Shown in pieces: positions 7,895 to 15,784 of a stretch of 64,000 nt of DNA. The notes under the pieces are model-generated. The model did no database searches and was not told the DNA's origin. It worked only from the letters and a program-made list of their open reading frames with translations. The translations under genes were made by a program, and so were the position numbers. Source of the stretch: Clostridium_AI sp002297865 (lineage in GTDB: Bacteria; Bacillota; Clostridia; Lachnospirales; Lachnospiraceae); the NCBI GenBank assembly GCA_937903005.1, contig CALFNR010000144.1, forward strand, positions 1 through 64,000, read 5' to 3'. Each line of letters begins with the position of its first letter. Positions within the stretch are counted from its first letter, which is position 1.

Positions 7895-8848
7895 ATGGAC
7901 GTAATAGTAAAAAATTATGAAAATTATATAGAAAAATTTAAGACCGAGAATACTAAAACGGCTGCAATATCCTTAATTAATAAAATGGATAGGTATATTA
8001 AAGGAGATTTGGAGTACATTAAAAAAATTAGTCCGGAAGAAATCGACCTATTTATGATTGCAGAATGCACTGGAAAGAGTGAAACTACTATTAGTAATGT
8101 GATTAGTAGAGTAAAGGACCTTTGTGTGTTTTTTGGAAATAAAGAAGCTTCTTCGCACTTAACATTATCTTATGTAAAAGAGAAAACTCATTTCAAAGAA
8201 ACAAAGCTCCTCAGCCCTGCAGAGATTCAGAAAGCAATCGAGAGCTTGGTGAACTTCCAAGATAAAGTCCTATTATTATTCACATATATCGGATTATACG
8301 ATAACGACTTTGAAACAATCAGACATCTTAGAAAAGACCAATTCAAGCCAAATCATACACTTGAATTAGACAATGGAGAAGTGATCAAGTTTAACAAATA
8401 TTGTGCTGATATTGTATATGGGGCAATTAAAGAAGAAACAAACGAAAAGAACGTTGTTTCCGAAGGAAGAGAGACAAAACCATACCTATTAAATAATGAT
8501 ACGCCATATATTATCAAAACTAAATTACGTAAAGGCGGAGCCGATATTGTTCCAGCGGCCACTCTTAAAAAGAGATTTACGCAGATTGCAAAAGTAGCGG
8601 AGGACAATAGAATCATACCTGTTAATGTAAAAAATTCTAAATTTATCTATGACCTAGTGAAATTAGAATATGAGCAAAACTTTGGTATGGACATTAATCA
8701 ACTTGAACTAAAACAATATTGCAAGGATAATGAAATGAAAGGTACTATTGAAAAGCTCAATATGAGTAAAAAAGAAATGAAAACTCAAATCCTTGAAGAA
8801 ATAGTCAAAAAACAAATATTCTTTGAAAATGGATATGGTAAAGAATAA
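7895..8848 (+). CDS. Degenerate tyrosine-recombinase-like protein
   Basis: 317 residues. The N-terminal ~90 residues resemble a SAM-like core-binding domain of tyrosine recombinases. LSPAEIQKAIESL, then VLLLFTYIGL and LRKDQF, follow the usual start of the catalytic domain. However, the catalytic Arg of the GLR motif is replaced (GLYDND), and no HxxR or terminal nucleophilic Tyr can be placed. A catalytically inactive, DNA-binding role in replication or regulation is inferred. A true integrase-like enzyme lies elsewhere (56104-57087). Confidence 0.5.
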   Translation: MDVIVKNYENYIEKFKTENTKTAAISLINKMDRYIKGDLEYIKKISPEEIDLFMIAECTGKSETTISNVISRVKDLCVFFGNKEASSHLTLSYVKEKTHFKETKLLSPAEIQKAIESLVNFQDKVLLLFTYIGLYDNDFETIRHLRKDQFKPNHTLELDNGEVIKFNKYCADIVYGAIKEETNEKNVVSEGRETKPYLLNNDTPYIIKTKLRKGGADIVPAATLKKRFTQIAKVAEDNRIIPVNVKNSKFIYDLVKLEYEQNFGMDINQLELKQYCKDNEMKGTIEKLNMSKKEMKTQILEEIVKKQIFFENGYGKE

Positions 8849-8857
8849 TATGGAAAG

Positions 8858-8890
8858 AGCAGACCTGCTAAAAAGTTGGTCTGTTTTTTT
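8858..8890 (+). terminator. Intrinsic terminator
   Basis: CAGACC (8860) pairs with GGTCTG (8878), followed by seven or more T. Confidence 0.7.
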
Positions 8891-8896
8891 ATGTAT

Positions 8897-8935
8897 GAGT
8901 TTACTCTTTTGAATGTAGTTATATAATATAAATAT
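8897..8935 (+). promoter_or_regulatory. Class-1 promoter, first of a tandem pair before ssb
   Basis: GAGTTTACT (8897), 17 bp, TATAAT (8922), ATAAATAT. A second copy starts 79 bp downstream, so the SSB gene has a double promoter, consistent with high demand. Confidence 0.85.
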
Positions 8936-8975
8936 AAGCATGATTAATTGAATCGAAGAATAAACCTTACAGAGT

Positions 8976-9014
8976 GAGTTTACTTCGAAAATATTAATTA
9001 TATAATATAAATAT
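8976..9014 (+). promoter_or_regulatory. Class-1 promoter, second of the tandem pair
   Basis: GAGTTTACT (8976), 17 bp, TATAAT (9001), ATAAATAT. An apparent ORF start at 9013 lies within this promoter and is rejected. Confidence 0.85.
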
Positions 9015-9045
9015 GAAAAATAATTACAACATGGAGGTACTCATA

Positions 9046-9972
9046 ATGAGACAATCAACAAATCAATTAACAGTAATCGGTAAATTAAAAAGAAAAGAAG
9101 TTAAATTCGGCACAACGACCAATGGTGATAACACTATCACAGTTGATTTAGTAGTTACTTCTGAATTTGAAAATAAAGTTCATGAAAACAAAATTAGATT
9201 ATGGAGCAAAGAATCTTCTAAGTTATACAAGGGTTATGAAACAGTAGCAAGAGAATATAAGACAGAAGAGGAACACGGAGCTGAATGTGCCGATAGAGTA
9301 AAGGTGACTGGTAACTTAGAAATGAATGAATACGTTTCTAAAACAGATGGAGAGTTAAAGACATTAAATAATTTAAGAGGTGTATTCATCGAGAGAGTAA
9401 CTAATCCTGAGGTTAAAGATGAAGTAGGAGCTGCTGTTGAGTGTGTAGTTCTTGGATATGTAGACGAAGTTTCTAAAACAGGCTCTCCAACTGGAAGAAA
9501 GAAAGTTACTTTATATACAGTAGGTTATAACAATTCTATTAGTGAATTACAGAACGTATTTGTTGGTGCTGATGTGGCTCAACAGTTTACTAGATTATAT
9601 CAACCAAATACAACAGGAAGATTATTCTTAAAGGTTAATAACTATGTGGAAGTTGAAGAAGCAGCGCAAGCAGCTCAACCAATGACATTAGGATTTGGCG
9701 TTACACTAGACAACATGCCTTCTGACAACGTAGTAAGAAATTACGTAAATGAAGTTGTGATTATCGGTGGAGATGTTCCAAATGTTGCGAATAAATACAC
9801 TCTTGAAGAAATCGCCGAAATGAAGAAATTAAGAGAATTAGCTCGTCAGGAAAAAATGGCTGTATCACCTCAACCACCAGCTCAACCAGCAGCACCTAGT
9901 GGATTTGGTAATGGATTTGATACATCAGATTTCAGTGGAGCAATCGAAGAGTCAGAAATTCCATTCTTCTAA
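9046..9972 (+). CDS. ssb: Single-stranded DNA-binding protein (phage SSB)
   Basis: 308 residues from the ATG that follows GGAGGT. The N-terminal half reads as OB-fold strands (NQLTVIGKLKRKEVKF, ENKIRLWS, RVKVTGNLEMNEYV). A Pro/Gln/Ala-rich low-complexity linker (~265-290) leads to an acidic tip ending EESEIPFF, the hallmark SSB tail that recruits replication proteins. It is longer than host SSB (~150 residues), and a second OB-like segment may be present at ~130-210. It sits at the head of the replication and nucleotide genes under tandem promoters. Confidence 0.82.
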   Translation: MRQSTNQLTVIGKLKRKEVKFGTTTNGDNTITVDLVVTSEFENKVHENKIRLWSKESSKLYKGYETVAREYKTEEEHGAECADRVKVTGNLEMNEYVSKTDGELKTLNNLRGVFIERVTNPEVKDEVGAAVECVVLGYVDEVSKTGSPTGRKKVTLYTVGYNNSISELQNVFVGADVAQQFTRLYQPNTTGRLFLKVNNYVEVEEAAQAAQPMTLGFGVTLDNMPSDNVVRNYVNEVVIIGGDVPNVANKYTLEEIAEMKKLRELARQEKMAVSPQPPAQPAAPSGFGNGFDTSDFSGAIEESEIPFF

Positions 9973-9980
9973 AGAATGCA

Positions 9981-10008
9981 AAAGGGATAGTTCGTCTATC
10001 CCTTTATA
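9981..10008 (+). terminator. Perfect 10-bp hairpin after ssb
   Basis: AAAGGGATAG (9981) pairs perfectly with CTATCCCTTT (9996) around a 5-nt loop, with a short T tract. No promoter precedes glyA, so this is probably a leaky terminator that lets part of the strong ssb transcription through. Confidence 0.65.
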
Positions 10009-10053
10009 TTAACACTAAAATAATAAGATAAATACTAAAGGAGTAATATATAT

Positions 10054-11307
10054 ATGAAAAATTTAATGAATAAGGATAGAATGATTTTTGACTTAATCGG
10101 AAGAGAGCAAGAAAGACAGATTGAAACAGTAGAATTAATCGCGTCTGAAAACTATACAAGTGCTGCAGTAATGGAAGCAATGGGAAGTTGCCTTACAAAC
10201 AAATATGCTGAAGGTTATCCAAATAAGAGATATTACGGTGGATGTGAGAATGTCGATGGAGTAGAACAGATCGCAATTGATAGATTATGCAAATTATTTG
10301 GAGCTAAGTATGCTAATGTTCAGCCTCATTCTGGTTCACAAGCTAATATGGCTGCATATATGGCCACAATCAATTTTGGTGATACAATCCTAGCAATGGA
10401 TTTAAGTAATGGTGGACATTTAACTCACGGATCCAGCGTAAACTTTTCAGGGAAACTATACAATTTTGTTCATTATGGTGTAAATGATGAAGGTGTAATT
10501 GACATGGAAAATGTACGTAAGTTAGCATTAGAACATAAGCCACAGTTAATTGTTGCTGGCGCGTCTGCTTATGCTAGAAAAATCGATTTCAAAAGATTTA
10601 GGGAAATTGCAGATGAAGTTGGAGCTAAGTTCCTGGTTGATATGGCTCATATTGCTGGTTTAGTTGCTGCAGGTGTTCATGAGAATCCGGTTCCATACGC
10701 TCATGTTGTTACAAGCACAACACATAAGACGTTAAGAGGTCCTCGTGGTGGAGTTATCTTAACAAATGATGAAGCGTTAGCCAAAAAGATTAATTCAGCT
10801 ATCTTCCCAGGTATACAAGGTGGACCGCTAGAGCATGTAATCGCTGCAAAAGCTGTATGTTTTGGAGAAGCTATGAAACCTCAATTCAAGGAATATGCTT
10901 GGAAAGTGGTAAACAATGCAAAAGTATTAGCTGATGAATTAACAGCTAAAGGTTTTAAATTAGTTTCTGGTGGAACAGATAATCATTTAATGCTTATCGA
11001 TTTAACAAATAGAGGTATCACAGGAAAACAAGCGCAAGAGATCCTTGACGCTGTTGGATTCTCGACTAACAAAAATACGGTTCCAAATGAAAAGCTAAGT
11101 CCATTCGTTACAAGTGGTTTAAGAATTGGAACAGCTGCAGTAACTACTCGTGGTTTTGGATTCGATGAAATGAAATGGATTGCGGAAGTTATGGATATGG
11201 TATTAAATGAGAAATTCGTAAATGAAGCGACAGAAGTCGAAATCGAAGGATTAAGAACTAAGAATATGGAATACTTTGGACAGTTCCCTGTACCAAACTT
11301 AGCATAA
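10054..11307 (+). CDS. glyA: Serine hydroxymethyltransferase
   Basis: 417 residues, full bacterial length. It makes glycine and 5,10-methylene-THF from serine and THF. Family motifs are intact: ELIASENYTS near the N terminus, the NKYAEGYPNKRYYGG block, the STTHKTLRGPRGG loop with PLP-binding Lys225, and RIGTAAVTTRG near the C terminus. It is unusually host-like for a phage gene and was probably captured from a clostridial host. With DHFR, FolD and the ThyA homologue it supplies one-carbon units for pyrimidine synthesis. RBS AAGGAG. Confidence 0.95.
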   Translation: MKNLMNKDRMIFDLIGREQERQIETVELIASENYTSAAVMEAMGSCLTNKYAEGYPNKRYYGGCENVDGVEQIAIDRLCKLFGAKYANVQPHSGSQANMAAYMATINFGDTILAMDLSNGGHLTHGSSVNFSGKLYNFVHYGVNDEGVIDMENVRKLALEHKPQLIVAGASAYARKIDFKRFREIADEVGAKFLVDMAHIAGLVAAGVHENPVPYAHVVTSTTHKTLRGPRGGVILTNDEALAKKINSAIFPGIQGGPLEHVIAAKAVCFGEAMKPQFKEYAWKVVNNAKVLADELTAKGFKLVSGGTDNHLMLIDLTNRGITGKQAQEILDAVGFSTNKNTVPNEKLSPFVTSGLRIGTAAVTTRGFGFDEMKWIAEVMDMVLNEKFVNEATEVEIEGLRTKNMEYFGQFPVPNLA

Positions 11308-11312
11308 TAGAT

Positions 11313-11344
11313 TGAGAGAGAAGAAATTCTCTCTTATTTTTTTA
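11313..11344 (+). terminator. Intrinsic terminator after glyA
   Basis: AGAGAGAA and TTCTCTCT arms with a GAAA-type loop, then ATTTTTTT. Confidence 0.85.
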
Positions 11345-11351
11345 TCTGTGA

Positions 11352-11390
11352 AAGTTTACCTTAAAAATAACTATTATATAATATAAATAT
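11352..11390 (+). promoter_or_regulatory. Class-1 phage promoter
   Basis: AAGTTTACC (11352), 17 bp, TATAAT (11377), ATAAATAT. It drives the kinase/DHFR pair. Confidence 0.85.
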
Positions 11391-11415
11391 AAATAATAAA
11401 AACAAGGAGAGCAAC

Positions 11416-11928
11416 ATGAAAAAGCACAATTTAGTCATTTTTACTGGCGTGGATGCAACAGGAAAATCAACGATCGCAGATAAGGTCAAAGAAAAATTCA
11501 AACTACCATTATTCCATATGGACAAGGTTGGAAGTGAAATAGAAGGTAATATGGTAAATTACTACTTTATGAAATGTATTAATCAAGACATGATTCTTGA
11601 TAGATATTATATGGAAGAAGTAGTATATGCTCCAATATATAGAGGATATAAAGCAAGTTATATTGAAGAACTAGAAAGAGAATTACTTAAAAAATTCAAT
11701 GTAATCTTGATTTATACAACAGCAGCAACAGAAGTAATCAAGCAAAGATTCAATGATCGCGGAGAGGACTTCACTAATCCAGAAGACATTGAAATGCTAA
11801 AAAGAAACTATATGGACTTTATGAATGATACGCTTATAAAAAATAAGTTCATTGTAGATACAAGCAACGGATTAAGCAAAGAAGATGAAAATAGATTAAT
11901 GGAGGATTTAAGATTATGTTTAAATTAG
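11416..11928 (+). CDS. P-loop nucleotide kinase (dTMP/deoxynucleoside kinase-like)
   Basis: 170 residues. The Walker A motif GVDATGKST lies at ~11-19. A DRYYMEEVVYAP stretch resembles the DRY/DR(S/F) substrate motif of thymidylate and deoxynucleoside kinases, and an RFNDRGEDF lid-like Arg segment follows. It is shorter than typical Tmk (~210). Its stop lies inside the DHFR gene (13-nt overlap), so the two are translationally coupled. Phosphorylation of dTMP or another dNMP is inferred; the exact substrate is open. Confidence 0.75.
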   Translation: MKKHNLVIFTGVDATGKSTIADKVKEKFKLPLFHMDKVGSEIEGNMVNYYFMKCINQDMILDRYYMEEVVYAPIYRGYKASYIEELERELLKKFNVILIYTTAATEVIKQRFNDRGEDFTNPEDIEMLKRNYMDFMNDTLIKNKFIVDTSNGLSKEDENRLMEDLRLCLN

Positions 11929-12404
11929 TAGCGTGTGTAGATAGATATGGAGCATTAGGGTATAACAATGACCTAATCTTCAATATAAAAGAGGATATGG
12001 AATTATTCAAGAAATTAACTATGGGAAATGTAGTAGTAATGGGAGCAAATACTTGGCACTCACTTCCTGAAAGATTTAGACCTCTTCCTGGTAGAGATAA
12101 TGTGGTTCTAACAACATCAGGAAATTCACTCGATGGAGCTAAGGCTTATAGAAATATTGACCGTATGATAAGAGACCTAGAGAGCAGCGAGAAAGAAGTC
12201 TGGTTGATTGGCGGAGCTCATTTATACAACACATTCTTACATGATTATATGGAGTATGTAGATGAAATCCATTTAACAGAGGTAAAACAAGCTGCTAACA
12301 AAGCAGATACTTATCTTGATTTAGGTTGTATAGTAAATCATTACGATAAGGAAACAGTATACGAAAATGGGCTATTCCAGTACAACATCTATAAAAGAAA
12401 ATAG
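11916..12404 (+). CDS. folA: Dihydrofolate reductase
   Basis: 162 residues, normal DHFR length. Motifs: ACVDRYGALGYNNDLIF (active-site start), VVMGANTWHSLPERFRPLPGR (NADPH/folate loop), and VWLIGGAHLYNTFL (the GG motif). It regenerates THF from DHF formed by thymidylate synthase and so completes a cycle with GlyA and ThyA. It overlaps the kinase gene upstream. Confidence 0.93.
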   Translation: MFKLVACVDRYGALGYNNDLIFNIKEDMELFKKLTMGNVVVMGANTWHSLPERFRPLPGRDNVVLTTSGNSLDGAKAYRNIDRMIRDLESSEKEVWLIGGAHLYNTFLHDYMEYVDEIHLTEVKQAANKADTYLDLGCIVNHYDKETVYENGLFQYNIYKRK

Positions 12405-12411
12405 TCGAAGT

Positions 12412-12450
12412 GAGTTTACCATACAAATATTAATTATATAATATAAATAT
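12412..12450 (+). promoter_or_regulatory. Class-1 phage promoter
   Basis: GAGTTTACC (12412), 17 bp, TATAAT (12437), ATAAATAT. It drives the methyltransferase gene. Confidence 0.85.
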
Positions 12451-12479
12451 AAAGGTTAAAACACAAAGGAGACTAACGT

Positions 12480-13067
12480 ATGAAAGAAGTAATTGGATAT
12501 AACAAAAACCACGAAGGTAGAGAGAAGCATGATTTTTATGCTACTCCACCAAGAGAGGTTACAAATATATTAAAGCATGAAGAATTGATTGGAAAAGTTC
12601 TGGAACCATGCTGCGGCATGGGTCATATGGTACAAGGTATCATTGATTCAGGGTTTACAGGAGAAATCGTGGCTACTGATTTAATTGATAGGGATTTTGG
12701 TATTGCAAATGCTGATTTCTTAAGCGATGAATATCAGTATGGTGAAGGTGTAGGAACAGTAATTATGAACCCGCCATTCAAATTTATAGAACAGTTCGTG
12801 ACTAAAGCTCTTGAAGTAGCTAATGATAAGGTAATTATGCTTGCAAGAAGTCAATTTTCAGAAGGATCTAATAGATATGAAAGTATCTTCACTAAGAATC
12901 CACCAAGCAGAATTTATCAGTATGTAGATAGAATTGCGTGTGCTCCAGGTGGAGATTTTGAAAATGTCAAAGGTTCATCAATGACATATTCCTGGTTTGT
13001 ATGGGATATCAAAGATGAAAGCAAAGATACGTACTTCAAATGGATAAGAAGAAGCGATAAACAGTAA
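12480..13067 (+). CDS. SAM-dependent DNA (adenine-N6) methyltransferase-like
   Basis: 195 residues, class I methyltransferase fold. The SAM site is LEPCCGMGHM at ~41-50, and the catalytic NPPF motif of N6-adenine/amino methyltransferases is at 97-100. The N-terminal DFYATPP stretch is typical of small phage methyltransferases. There is no separate target-recognition domain and no restriction partner nearby, so it is an orphan that may protect phage DNA from host restriction. Confidence 0.8.
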   Translation: MKEVIGYNKNHEGREKHDFYATPPREVTNILKHEELIGKVLEPCCGMGHMVQGIIDSGFTGEIVATDLIDRDFGIANADFLSDEYQYGEGVGTVIMNPPFKFIEQFVTKALEVANDKVIMLARSQFSEGSNRYESIFTKNPPSRIYQYVDRIACAPGGDFENVKGSSMTYSWFVWDIKDESKDTYFKWIRRSDKQ

Positions 13068-13079
13068 TTAAAATTATTA

Positions 13080-13092
13080 TATAATATAAACA
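13080..13092 (+). promoter_or_regulatory. Partial class-1 promoter (-10 only)
   Basis: TATAATATAAAC at 13080 directly after the methyltransferase stop. The -35 position reads ATAAAC instead of GTTTAC, so this copy is probably weak or needs an activator. Confidence 0.5.
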
Positions 13093-13107
13093 TAAAAGGA
13101 GATAATT

Positions 13108-13926
13108 ATGAACATTGCAGATAAATACTTACAAGAGGATATCAGAAAAATCTTAGAAGAGGGAGTTCTTGATGTAAATCCAAGACCAGTTTGGGAAGAT
13201 GGAACACCAGCTCATACCAAATTTGTTACTCACCATGTGAGAACTTTCGATATAAGCAAAGGTGAGTTTCCAATTACAACAATCAAACCAACAGCAACAG
13301 GAGCAGCATTAAGGGAATTAAGATGGATGTTCCAAGAGGGCTCAAACGATCTAGATGTATTAGAAAATAAATATAACGTTAAATGGTGGAGACCATGGGA
13401 TATCGGAGACGGAACAATCGGGCTTAGATATGGCGGAACAATTGGAAAATATGACCTTACTAATAAATTACTAAAAGGTATTATGGAAAATCCATATGGG
13501 CGTAGACATATCATAGATTTATGGCAAGAAAATGACTTTGAAGAAACACCAGGATTAAATCCATGCTTAATGAGTTACTTATTCTCGGTGCGTGGCGAAT
13601 ATCTTGATTTAATGCTAATTCAAAGAAGTTCTGATTTAATCGCTGCAGGTAACATCGACGCTATCCAATCAACAGCATTACTAATGATGGTTGCGAAGCA
13701 TTGCGGATATAAACCGGGTAAATTCACATGGGTGGTAAATAACTTCCATATCTATGATAAACATGAAGAGATTGCAAAAGAGTTTCTTGAAAGAGAATGC
13801 TCGGACAAGCAACCAAGATTAGTATTAGATACTGATAAGACTAATTTCTTTGAAATCACAGAGCATGACTTTAGAGTGGAAAATTACGAACCACAACCAA
13901 GAATTGCAATACCTCTAGCTGTTTAG
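13108..13926 (+). CDS. thyA: Thymidylate synthase homologue (ThyA family)
   Basis: 272 residues. Conserved features include the DGTIGLRYG segment, NPYGRR (phosphate-binding Arg), the NPC motif with nucleophile Cys153, QRSSDL, HIYDKH and the C-terminal IPLAV. TS methylates dUMP using methylene-THF and yields DHF. Alignment by eye to clostridial ThyA (QRSQDMLTANNWNVVQ) places Asp184 where TS has the Asn that selects uracil. An Asp there is typical of dCMP hydroxymethylases, so dCMP specificity is possible. Neighbouring DHFR and dCMP deaminase favour ordinary TS. Confidence 0.85.
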   Translation: MNIADKYLQEDIRKILEEGVLDVNPRPVWEDGTPAHTKFVTHHVRTFDISKGEFPITTIKPTATGAALRELRWMFQEGSNDLDVLENKYNVKWWRPWDIGDGTIGLRYGGTIGKYDLTNKLLKGIMENPYGRRHIIDLWQENDFEETPGLNPCLMSYLFSVRGEYLDLMLIQRSSDLIAAGNIDAIQSTALLMMVAKHCGYKPGKFTWVVNNFHIYDKHEEIAKEFLERECSDKQPRLVLDTDKTNFFEITEHDFRVENYEPQPRIAIPLAV

Positions 13927-13940
13927 TTGGAGGTATTCTA

Positions 13941-14426
13941 ATGAAAAGAAAAGATTATTTAAGTTGGGACCAGTATTATATGTCGGTTGCCTTGCTATCA
14001 GGAATGAGAAGTAAGGATCCAGTAACGCAGGTTGGAGCATGTATAGTTAATCAGGAAGGCGTTATTGAAGGAGTTGGATATAATGGATTTCCGATAGGAT
14101 GTAAAGATGATGAATATCCATGGAGTAAAGAAGGAAGTTACCTTGAAACTAAGAAACCTTTTGTTGTTCACGCAGAGCTTAACGCGATTCTGAATGCTAG
14201 GGGTAAAGATTTAAGAGGTTCCAGGATATACGTTGCTCTATTCCCTTGCAACGAATGTGCTAAGGCTATAATCCAGTCCGGCATCAAGGAAGTAATTTAT
14301 CTTAGTGACAAGTATGCTGACAAGGATTATTCCAAAGCTGCAAGAATGATGTTTGAGAGTTGCAATGTAAAAATGATTCAATTAGAGATTAAAAAAGAAT
14401 CAATAATGATTAACTATAAAGTATAA
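13941..14426 (+). CDS. dCMP deaminase
   Basis: 161 residues of the dCMP/ComEB deaminase family. The zinc and proton-shuttle motif HAELNAILN (~78-86) and PCNECAK (~101-107) are intact, with KDPVTQVGACIV at the N terminus. It converts dCMP to dUMP, the substrate for thymidylate synthase encoded 14 bp upstream, so the two genes form an operon. RBS GGAGG. Confidence 0.92.
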   Translation: MKRKDYLSWDQYYMSVALLSGMRSKDPVTQVGACIVNQEGVIEGVGYNGFPIGCKDDEYPWSKEGSYLETKKPFVVHAELNAILNARGKDLRGSRIYVALFPCNECAKAIIQSGIKEVIYLSDKYADKDYSKAARMMFESCNVKMIQLEIKKESIMINYKV

Positions 14427-14450
14427 TTAGATTAGATAATAAATTATAAA

Positions 14451-14478
14451 AAAATCAAAAATGATTCAAAAATGATTA
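14451..14478 (+). repeat. Copy 1 of a 28-bp dispersed repeat
   Basis: Two AAAAATGAT units 11 bp apart inside a 28-bp block that recurs with 26/28 identity at 32742-32769. Helical-turn spacing suggests a cooperative protein-binding site. Confidence 0.55.
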
Positions 14479-14504
14479 TTAAATAAATGAAAAATAGTTA
14501 GAGA

Positions 14505-14540
14505 TAAGTGAGGTATTCATAGCCTCACTTATTTTTTTAT
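14505..14540. terminator. Bidirectional terminator between convergent genes
   Basis: AAGTGAGG (14506) pairs with CCTCACTT, with T-rich flanks on both strands. It ends the thyA-deaminase operon and overlaps the stop of the minus-strand gene. Confidence 0.8.
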
Positions 14541-14816
14541 GGCCCAGGTACTTTTGGATATGATGTAGTACAGAGTTATATTCTTTAAGTAGTCACCATC
14601 TTTATAGGTGCAATCGAACTGGACGACGCCCATCTTGTCCTCAGCTCTCTTAACTTGCTCTATTTTAATCGTGATTTTCTCATAATCCTCTTCAATCTGC
14701 ACATAAACCGGAATGAACTTCCCTTCGGTATTAAAATTGGCCACGACTGAAACAGGAGTATATCCGGATATATCTACAACACTTGGTGTTTTGGAGTAAT
14801 AACTAAAAGCTGGCAC
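14529..14816 (-). CDS. Hypothetical protein
   Basis: 95 residues starting at GTG, chosen because GGAGG lies 8 nt upstream. The pattern is beta-rich (SVVANFNTEGKFIPVYVQIE, KITIKIEQVKRAED) and no family is recognised. It is on the minus strand inside a plus-strand early block, has no class-1 promoter, and looks slightly less AT-biased than its neighbours. It may be an accessory insertion with the small ORF at 14919-15065. Confidence 0.55.
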   Translation of the reverse strand: MPAFSYYSKTPSVVDISGYTPVSVVANFNTEGKFIPVYVQIEEDYEKITIKIEQVKRAEDKMGVVQFDCTYKDGDYLKNITLYYIISKSTWAIKK

Positions 14817-14918
14817 AGTTCCAAACCTCCTTTTAAGCTTAGTATATGCTATAAATCATAACCGCATTGAAATAAATTCACAACTTTATTTCGCGATAAG
14901 GTTGATAAGCTGAAACCA

Positions 14919-15065
14919 CTAGTTTTCATGTATCATATCATTAAGCTCGTACAATTCTTCCATCTCATATTTTTTGTCTTCATCAAAATAACCTTGAATA
15001 ATTCCAATGGTTAGCAGCTCAAATGCATCCTCCAGAATGCTTTCTTGCCTTGACGTTAGAATCAT
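14919..15065 (-). CDS. Small acidic hypothetical protein
   Basis: 48 residues (MILTSRQESILEDAFELL, then IGIIQGYFDEDKKYEM) from an ATG preceded by GGGGGGTGA. It is upstream of and co-directional with the 14529 gene. The ORF is short, but the RBS and codon pattern are convincing. Function unknown. Confidence 0.5.
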   Translation of the reverse strand: MILTSRQESILEDAFELLTIGIIQGYFDEDKKYEMEELYELNDMIHEN

Positions 15066-15205
15066 TAAGTCACCCCCCATGAGCTGACTTTAACCCATTA
15101 TAAGCTATCCGTCAATCCAAGCGATTAAAGTATGGAACATATGATATTTTGTGTTTGTAAATTATACAATATGCACTAACATTATAATGCTATTTTTTAT
15201 GTGTC

Positions 15206-15244
15206 GAGTTTACTATACATTTAATGATTATATAATATAAATAT
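15206..15244 (+). promoter_or_regulatory. Class-1 phage promoter
   Basis: GAGTTTACT (15206), 17 bp, TATAAT (15231), ATAAATAT. It drives genes 15271 and 15565. Confidence 0.85.
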
Positions 15245-15270
15245 AAGAAATAAATAAAGGAGAATACACA

Positions 15271-15552
15271 ATGAAAAGAATCAAAGCGACGAGTATCGAA
15301 AGCTATCAAATAGTAAAAGAAACTCTAGATCGTAGATACGACATTTGTATCAGAGGATTAAAAGAACTGAAAGAAGCAACGGCCAATGAGCTAGCATTAT
15401 ATCTATTTGAGATAGGAGAAGCTCCAATGTTCAATAGGCAGTTCGTTCATCCAAGACTTACAGAGCTTGTGGATATGAAAATCATCAAAATCGTTGGAAA
15501 GAAGAAAGACGCAATTAGTAATAGAAATTGCTTATTATATAGCTTAGCTTAG
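15271..15552 (+). CDS. Small winged-helix-like protein
   Basis: 93 residues. ATANELALYLFEIGEAP, then HPRLTELVDMKIIKIVGKKKD and a final LLYSLA read as a winged helix, so DNA binding is likely. It heads a short operon with a tiny membrane protein. No named family. Confidence 0.6.
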   Translation: MKRIKATSIESYQIVKETLDRRYDICIRGLKELKEATANELALYLFEIGEAPMFNRQFVHPRLTELVDMKIIKIVGKKKDAISNRNCLLYSLA

Positions 15553-15564
15553 GAGGAAATTTAT

Positions 15565-15702
15565 ATGAAATTTTTAGACGCATTATCAATAGCATTCATC
15601 GTGCTTAAATTAGTAGGAGTAATCACTTGGTCATGGTGGTGGGTATTAACTCCAATCTGGATCCCTGCAGTATTAGTGATAATCCAGGGATTATTAAAAT
15701 AG
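15565..15702 (+). CDS. Tiny Trp-rich transmembrane protein
   Basis: 45 residues from an ATG after AGGAGG, 12 bp behind the preceding stop. One or two hydrophobic segments with the block WSWWWVLTPIWIP. This matches small phage/ICE membrane proteins often annotated as transmembrane Fragile-X-F-like proteins. Its role is unknown; membrane localisation is clear. Confidence 0.7.
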   Translation: MKFLDALSIAFIVLKLVGVITWSWWWVLTPIWIPAVLVIIQGLLK

Positions 15703-15712
15703 TAGCTGAACC

Positions 15713-15751
15713 GAGTTTACTGTGCAAATAACTATTATATAATATAAATAT
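15713..15751 (+). promoter_or_regulatory. Class-1 phage promoter
   Basis: GAGTTTACT (15713), 17 bp, TATAAT (15738), ATAAATAT. It drives the RecA/Sak4-like gene. Confidence 0.85.
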
Positions 15752-15784
15752 GACAAATAATAAAACATCTTTGGAGGAAAAAAT

